A stretch of 64,000 bases of DNA from Trissonchulus latispiculum (lineage: Eukaryota; Nematoda; Enoplea; Enoplida; Ironidae), in NCBI GenBank assembly GCA_030248195.1, contig JASAND010013430.1, positions 1 to 64,000 of the forward strand. The letters run 5' to 3'. Numbering within the stretch: the stretch's first letter is position 1; each line of letters opens with the position of its first letter. Both the position numbers and the translations under genes were made by a program. Shown one piece after another: positions 57,885 through 64,000 of this stretch. The notes beneath the pieces were generated by a model, which saw only the letters and a program-made list of their open reading frames with translations, was not told where the DNA came from and did no database searches.

Positions 57885-59121
57885 GGGGGTGTCCATTTTT
57901 GTTCAATTTTTCGAACATCGCCGATTTCGCTCATTTTTCACATTTAATGATCTTTGAGTGGGATATTTTAACGAGTTTTCAAATTAACTCGTATCTCTTA
58001 CGGTTGTTGAGTTATTTCACCTCAAAGTCGAGGTCCGCATGTGTTAAACATAGGAAACAGAAAAAGTGGTGATTTTATTCTTGGTCTTGTGCCAAAAATT
58101 CTCGTTGAACAGTTGTAATCCTGCATAATTTTATATTTATAATGTAGCTATAATCATAAACTGCGGTACGCTGGAAGTAGAATTTTGATTTAGGCCCCTA
58201 AAATTTTTAAAAAATTTTTATTTATCGAAAACATTGGAAAATCGTCAAAATTCAACGTTTTTTGCTGCTGAAAAGTGGGGTCTTCGGAAAGAATTGCAAA
58301 TTACTCTAATTTGGAGGCCTAAATAAAAATTCTAACTCCAGGGTTCCGTAGTATTTGAATTGGCGGTTCCACTGATACCAGTGGTTCCATTGTATGTTTT
58401 TCCAGTTTCGAGATTTTTTGGCGCAAAAATGGATATTTTTAGCAAAATTTTTAATATTTCGGTTTTTTCGAAAACTTGGCTAAATTCCGACAACAGTATG
58501 GTCCTAAACTGCCTGTTTTCTATTCCAACTTGTGTATTCATGTTTTCGGATCTATTTGCAGCATGAATTATGCTGGTAGCTGCGTCCAGTACTTCTAGCT
58601 TGCCAAACTGGACCCTCGAACCCCGAATTTCACTAAACAGCGATTTTTAAAATTTTTTTAAAATATGGCATATACATCAATCGAAAGCTCTCATTGCAGG
58701 GATGAATTCTTCTCATAGAACTATGGGCCGGAAATGCTTCTATTTTAAGTTAACCGCTGTTAAATGTTTCATTACATCAGGAGGAACAAGGGCCTTGTTT
58801 CTCCGAGAAATTCTTTAGAGAAGCTGCTGATCAAGCCCTTCCGGCTGGAAATTGTACGAAAACGCTTTTCTTAATAGTTTTTAAAGGTGTATGACAAAAA
58901 AGCTAAAAACATAGAGTTGATTTGCGAAAATTTGCCTCAGTTGACTGCAGCACCCTTGTGCTCGCTCATATTCAAATTGCACACAGTTGATGGGTCGTAA
59001 CTTACGGAGAACTGAACAAAACTACTCAAAATTTAAACTTGATATGCACGACATATGTGGCTAACTTATGTTTGAAAATGAGCGAAATCCGTCGCCTAAA
59101 AATTTTTCATGATGGACCCCC
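57885..59121. mobile_element. TTAA-flanked element, 1.2 kb
   Basis: GGGGGTGTCCATTTTT at the left and the complement of the right end, GGGGGTCCATCATG, are inverted. Similarity resumes at GATTTCGCTCATTTT about 45 bp in. TTAA flanks both ends (57881-57884 and 59122-59125). TTAA targets are typical of piggyBac and Kolobok elements. No transposase was found. Confidence 0.78.
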
Positions 59122-59443
59122 TTAAGTTGGTTTAATTTAGCCAATGCATGCAATATACACTTGACAAACACAAAATAAAGGCAACTTTGGAACAGCTTCG
59201 TTGCCGCAACGTGAGTTGCCACATAAAGTTGCAGCAACTTTGCAAACAGTTGTTTCTCAACAGAAAACGTCAACGACGACAACTACTCACTGGATCGGAC
59301 TACAAGAAGTGAAGTTTTCCTAATCTGTAAATTTATTCTCATTGTATCTGCTGCGACGATGTGTTCTTAGTGCTGCAAGTCCCGTCGATGGTCCAGCTGG
59401 ACCAAAACCTTACTTTCATACATCAACTCTGGCACCTTCCAGT

Positions 59444-59661
59444 TAGTGTTGTGCATCTGCCCTGTCTATACCGGCCGGCCCAGGTCAAATACAATCCGGC
59501 CGGCCGGCGACAGTTTCTGAGGCTTATCGCCTAAAACTTGCTACAATCTGCCTTGAAAACTGTCAAATATCTTTCATTTTTACTTGTACATACTTTGGAT
59601 AGCCGACGAAAGTGACACCGGCCGGCCGGCCCACGAAAAATTGGGCCGGTGAACAACACTA
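59444..59661. mobile_element. hAT-like element, 218 bp, CCGGCCGG arrays
   Basis: TAGTGTTGTGCATCTGCCC and the complement of the right end, TAGTGTTGTTCACCGGCCC, are inverted. CTTCCAGT (59436) and CTTCCGGT (59666) match at 7 of 8, but the right copy lies 4 bp beyond the element end. GGCCGGCC palindromes lie near both ends. This resembles the ends of the 13094 element. Confidence 0.75.
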
Positions 59662-59864
59662 CATACTTCCGGTGCCAATGTTAGTTTATTATCTCTTTCT
59701 GTCAACAATTTGATCGGACGTAACTCAGTCTCAGAATTAAGGGGTGGCCGCCTCAAGGTGGAGCTGTCGAGGTGCGTTCATCACATATACGGTGATGGGA
59801 AAATCTCCAGCCTTTTTAAACGTCCAGGCTGTTGTAGTGTCGTGAGACTGGAAAGTTATCTTAA

Positions 59865-61481
59865 GGTGCTGGTTTCCTTTCGGGTATTTTTGACTCATAC
59901 GGCTTTAATCCTTTACGTAAATGGCTAAAACTTACGAAATAACCTATTTCCGTGCTCTTTAACATTTTGGGACCAGTCTCGTGTTTTTAGGCCAAAAGAT
60001 AAGAAAGTTTTGATTTTTGGCTTTAGGCTCTCAGTAGGTAGACAAGACACGGGATTGGTTGTTATGGCTGGAAATAGGTCACGAAAATGAACATTTTTGC
60101 TTTTACAACCTTTGAGCTATCTCCAGTGGTTAAGTCAGTATAAACAAAAAACTGTTTCTAGGGTCAAAAAATGCCCATTTTCGAGGAAATCAGTTTTTTG
60201 AAAATTACTGCCACATGTTAAGGACAAACTTAGCATATATATACTCAATCGACGCGGCGCCAAAATGTCCATTTTATGAATGCCTATTAGCCGGAATTTA
60301 TTGCCTTAAGATAGAGATTTGGCCGAAAAACCATTTTGGCAAAACTGCAATTATTTTGTTTTGAACATCGATTTCTCAAAAACTACTCGACGGATTCCGG
60401 AGATTTTTGGCAGATTTGAAATTCGTACTTCTGCGGAGGGTCGTTTTTCTTGGTTTGGGCTAAAACGTATCCAGTAGCAAGAAAACTCAATGCGAAGTTG
60501 TGAAATTTCGTGTTACCGTGCATATGGCCGATTTTCTAGACCATTAAGACGTGCTGAGCCAAATCCAGGAAACCGTCCCTCGGCCCATATGTCCTTTATA
60601 TAGTGACACAAAAAGAACTTTTTGGCGATTCTTCAGTTTTGAGAAATCGATGTTCAAAAATGTTTGGTTGATATTCATCCTGTTAGATGCCAGCATGTCA
60701 GAAAATGTCTGCTATTTTCTGGTAATTTTGCCAGTTTCGTGAGCCCATGTGAATGTTCAGATAATACGCTTCGCTTTATAAAATCGCTCTTCGTTGTTGA
60801 GAAATTAGCTAAAATGTGTGCGCAACCGTGTTTTTGCCTACTTCCCCCTAATTTGGCAAGCGACCACTTTAGCTAGAAAACAGCAATCGGGGCGACTAAA
60901 AAGGGTCCCGGGCTATTTTTGTGGCGAACACATCTGCCAAGTGGCAACCGTCTTAGTTGCATACTATATTTTTGCTACAATCGCTGGAAAAATTTGGTCT
61001 TTGCAAAAACTAAATTTTTTATGATAGCAGCCTATGGGGGTAGCAATTGGGGCCGGCTGCCATTGATTTGGAAGATGGCCATGCCTCTAATAAGTGGTCT
61101 CTGTGATACCTTCAAATCGACACCTTCAGTTTAATTTTATGACTTGCATATCTTAAGAAGATTATTTGATTTCCGCAAAAATGACAACATTTTGACGTCA
61201 AAATAAGAAAGTTGGCTTGGCTAAATTCCACGATAGAGAAAACGTAGAAAGTTGCTTCAAAATATATATAAAATGTACAGCACAATGAGATCTTTCGAGA
61301 GTGTAGTCATAGATGTGCAACTGCTCTTATAAATTGGAAAAATTGGCCTGAACGGTAATGCCGAGTTTTTGAAGCTGGATTGCGCGGAGGGCGTTAGAAC
61401 GCTACAACTTATTTTGGAAAGTTTTATAAATTTTATCTTGATGTGAGCCGTCAACCTAGGATGCATAAAGGAATCACCACC
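59865..61481 (+). mobile_element. TTAA-flanked element, 1.6 kb, fuller copy
   Basis: GGTGCTGGTTTCCTTT and the complement of the right end, GGTGGTGATTCCTTT, are inverted. TTAA flanks both (59861-59864 and 61482-61485). An inverse, shorter copy lies at 47230-48187. Frames of 60-71 codons are not recognised. Confidence 0.65.
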
Positions 61482-61485
61482 TTAA

Positions 61486-63554
61486 ATGGGGATGAGTTCT
61501 TTCAGTCAGCCGAGGGATATTTATTGTGGCAAAATGACCATTTTTGCTGGCCTTTTCACGAAATCATATAAATTTTGTTGTTGTTAATGATATTTTAATT
61601 TAGTTTTGATTGAAACAGTAGCATGCATATGTATAGCATATATAATATCTAACCTTATATTTCTATCAAGAACAGAATTGGGACAGTAAGCAGTTGTATA
61701 AATAAGTGTGCAACTGTCAATTTTGTTTGAATTTATGAACTCGTGCTTGCTTTCGTATGGTGGATGTGGGGGCTGCTTGATGAAATAGTGTAACAAACTC
61801 TTGTATATGATGTCAACAGGTGTTTTTATGAATGGCTTTATATGTGGAGATTTTCTGTGTCATTTTTTATTGAGTTTTCTTGCTCGAGCGTTAGTGTAGG
61901 CATTTTGTTGACGTTTTGGTAACACGCAGTTACTTCTACACTGCGTAGGAATTGAGAGGATTTTTTGTATTTTGTGGAATATATTATGTATATAAGTATT
62001 GTTAGAATTTTGTGGTGTTTGGAAGTTAACATGGGATGGATTATAATATATATTACTGAATATATATCTGAATTCGTTGTATACGTATATACATTTGTTG
62101 TTCAATAAATCGTATTAATTTTTACGCATTAAACATTTGCTTATAATGCCACTTTTGTGAAAACTGCTGACCTTAAGCTTCTTAATTTTCGACAAACTGT
62201 GGGTTCATAGTCAAATCTGGAGACTTATTATTGTATAATTCTTATGAGAACGTTTTATAAACGCCAACATCTGGTTTGGGTACCGTTTTTGGCTTTTTCG
62301 CTCTTCTGCACTCGTACACATGCTCATTTCTCATGCACGCATTAGCTAGAGCTAGTCGACTTAGCGGGACGTATATAAGTGTGCTTTACGGTTTGTTAAT
62401 AATATCTTTAAATTAATAGACTCTCTTGTAGATTCAATTTAGGATCAATTAAACTTTATCTCCCCCCGATAAAAGTTGTTCAACTTCAGAAGCTTATTGC
62501 AAGAGATCAACTGAACTTTAGAGCATGATTTATACATCTTTGGAATGCTCTAGATGTGCTCTATTCAATGGTGTAAAGCAGTTTGCTGTAGCTTGCTGCT
62601 ATTAAAAGTTATGCTTAAATGGCTACCAATTACCAAGGTTACCGCTTTTTGTAATTTTTGGTAGTCTTTTCAGCTTAACTTTTCTTAACGTTTCTGTTGA
62701 TGTCTTGCAACAAGCGTTTGAAGTTGATCAACTTTTGTTTGGGGGGGGGGGATAAAGTTTATATAATTGAACTTCAATTTATAGGTAGCTGTTGTGTTGC
62801 GCATTGTTTGTTCAGCATCTGCTAGAAGTATTATACAAGTAAGAAAGTGCTTTTATCATTTCCGTGTCTGATTCTAAAGTGGGGACATCTCACGGGTTAA
62901 GCAGGATTTTATACAAAAATGAAGATATGCTTAAATTTTCCGATGAAGCCAATTAAACATTACCTATTTGTTAGTACAGAGCAGAAGTGTTTTTCGGCCT
63001 TGTTTCCCTGAATACTGTTACTTCTACTGAGGTTTTTGACGACGATGACGTAATTAAATTAGTTCTTCTCGTATATGTTCTGCAAGGGAGTCCTTCATGC
63101 CTACTTTATATTGAATAGTCCTGCCTGATGCCTGGAGACAGTCACTCGCATGTTTCCTGTGGATTTTATGTCATCCTAGGTAGGTATAGAATAAGCTAAG
63201 CTAGCCCACATATATGTATGTATATATAGTTATGTTAAGCTTGTTTATTGCTTACATCATAAGAAGTGTAAGATTTAATGTATTCGTATTTTGTTATTTC
63301 CGTTCCGTTTTATCTCTATTTAATTTACCATAATATTATCCGCCTTGATTTCTAAGAGCTTGCATAAACATTTTAGTTTAGTTCTAAATAGAAAGTTTTG
63401 GTCAGTGCCGCAATTCATTCAAAAACGGCTTTTAAACGGAATTGTCTAGCCTATTTTAGAGTTGGCTTTCCTTAAGGGGGGGGGCTACGAGCTAGCTAGT
63501 CTTTTGCCATATAATAGTATTAGGTTTAGTGTAAAATAGTTTAAAGTTTGACAG
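61486..63554. other. AT-rich stretch, weak exon-like segment only
   Basis: Mostly AT-rich, with a G homopolymer at 62739-62750. A 54-bp segment, 62785-62838, between TATAG and GTAAGA is open in phase 0 (VAVVLRIVCSASARSIIQ), but cannot be linked in phase to neighbours. No element ends were recognised. Confidence 0.4.
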
Positions 63555-63665
63555 AATTCCATGCAGCGCAGCGTCCTGTGGAGCCATCAGAAGTTGATGT
63601 TATCGGTCCAAAGCTCGACATGACACGTACACAGACTTCGCCTCGTCCTGATCTCTATGCGCAAG
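63555..63665 (+). CDS. Candidate exon of an unidentified gene
   Basis: A 111-bp segment between a TTTGACAG acceptor and a GCGCAAG/GTACGG donor is open in phase 1 to phase 1. It encodes FHAAQRPVEPSEVDVIGPKL, then DMTRTQTSPRPDLYAQ. The Pro-rich, charged composition is unlike the surrounding AT-rich DNA. I do not recognise the protein. The gene would continue past the window. Confidence 0.4.
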
Positions 63666-63809
63666 GTACGGTACCCAAACTTTCCGGAAATAGTTCTGAC
63701 ATGTAGTGCTTTGATATCGTGTAAAATAATCTCTAGACAATTGTTGTCTTTTCTGTGCGATACAATCAAAGTGCGAAAAATTGGGTGTTGTATGTAGGTC
63801 TATGCGGTA

Positions 63810-64000
63810 AAGGTAAAAAGGTAAAGTGACCCCTGGAGAGAACTCCAACCTACAGAAGGTTATAGGGTGCCGGTGCTTATCTCCGGATTCACTGCCCGAA
63901 GCCAGGAGCGACAACTCTAATGTTGACTACATCTGTGGAAGGGGGGCCAGCCCTTCATCAGGCATCACGCCAGAACACAGACTCCTGTTACCTTCCCACA
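63810..64000. other. GC-richer tail of unknown nature
   Basis: A GGTAAA-type run (63806-63828) leads into about 170 bp of balanced-GC sequence open on the minus strand. It may be the edge of a dispersed repeat or retroposon continuing past the window. No motif was recognised. Confidence 0.3.

Noticed and set aside
58781..58853. A possible exon in phase with the 53402 exon (reads RNKGLVSPRNSLEKLLIKPF)
   Set aside because: It lies inside the TTAA-flanked element 57885-59121, so it is more likely transposon sequence open by chance. An exonised fragment is not excluded.
62785..62838. Short open segment with AG and GTAAGA borders
   Set aside because: 54 bp only, and its phases fit neither the 53402 nor the 63555 candidate directly. 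Not enough support.

Overview
The window is nuclear DNA from an animal, most likely an invertebrate. It holds two intron-rich genes with standard-code exons, GT-AG introns and very large introns full of mobile-element debris. No prokaryotic operons, CRISPR arrays or rRNA genes were seen. I cannot name the species.

Two genes on the + strand were assembled by hand, exon by exon, with matching splice phases. Gene 1 (10780-15084, seven exons, 291 codons) is a mitochondrial AUH-type 3-methylglutaconyl-CoA hydratase of leucine breakdown. It has a basic N-terminal presequence, both catalytic glutamates and an AATAAA signal at 15148. Gene 2 (30446-51740, seven exons, 293 codons) is an ACOT8/TesB-type acyl-CoA thioesterase with a complete Asp/Ser/Gln triad but no visible peroxisomal C-terminal signal. 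Two isolated coding-like exons at 53402 and 63555 may belong to a third, unidentified gene.

Everything else is dominated by non-autonomous DNA transposons, many with ends and target-site duplications (TSDs) readable in the sequence. Eight elements have exact 8-bp TSDs (hAT-like): 5996, 13094, 27646, 39228, 40006, 40530, 49787 and 54164. Two more (26054, 59444) have TSDs with one mismatch. A G-run-rich family with ends like CAGGGTATTTTTTA or CTGGCTTATT lies at 30030, 30598, 31469, 39701, 40006 and 42243; three of these show exact 5-bp duplications. TTAA-flanked elements are at 57885 and 59865, a TTA-flanked one at 56967, and a 7-bp-TSD foldback at 24466. Large foldbacks lie at 2552, 8833 and 27559. 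Old retroelement pieces are Penelope-like reverse transcriptase fragments (23790 and 25370) and a LINE RT C-terminus on the minus strand (32150-32645).

The most unusual region is 17649-23221, a 5.6-kb sequence with hAT-like CAGGGTTGCCAA ends. It has no long ORF but at least twelve strong hairpins. Four of these have unrelated stems but the same 7-nt loop, GCACCCG or GCACCAG, always on the same strand. The region also carries a six-unit heat-shock-element-like array. A second oddity is a 216-bp stretch (44631-44846) without a single C on the + strand, inside a nested element copy in the thioesterase gene. Layout: 1-10.7 kb intergenic elements; 10.8-15.1 kb AUH; 15.3-30.4 kb G/C-run blocks, the hairpin element, retroelement debris and foldbacks; 30.4-51.7 kb ACOT8-like gene with introns full of nested transposons; 51.7-64 kb more transposons and candidate exons.
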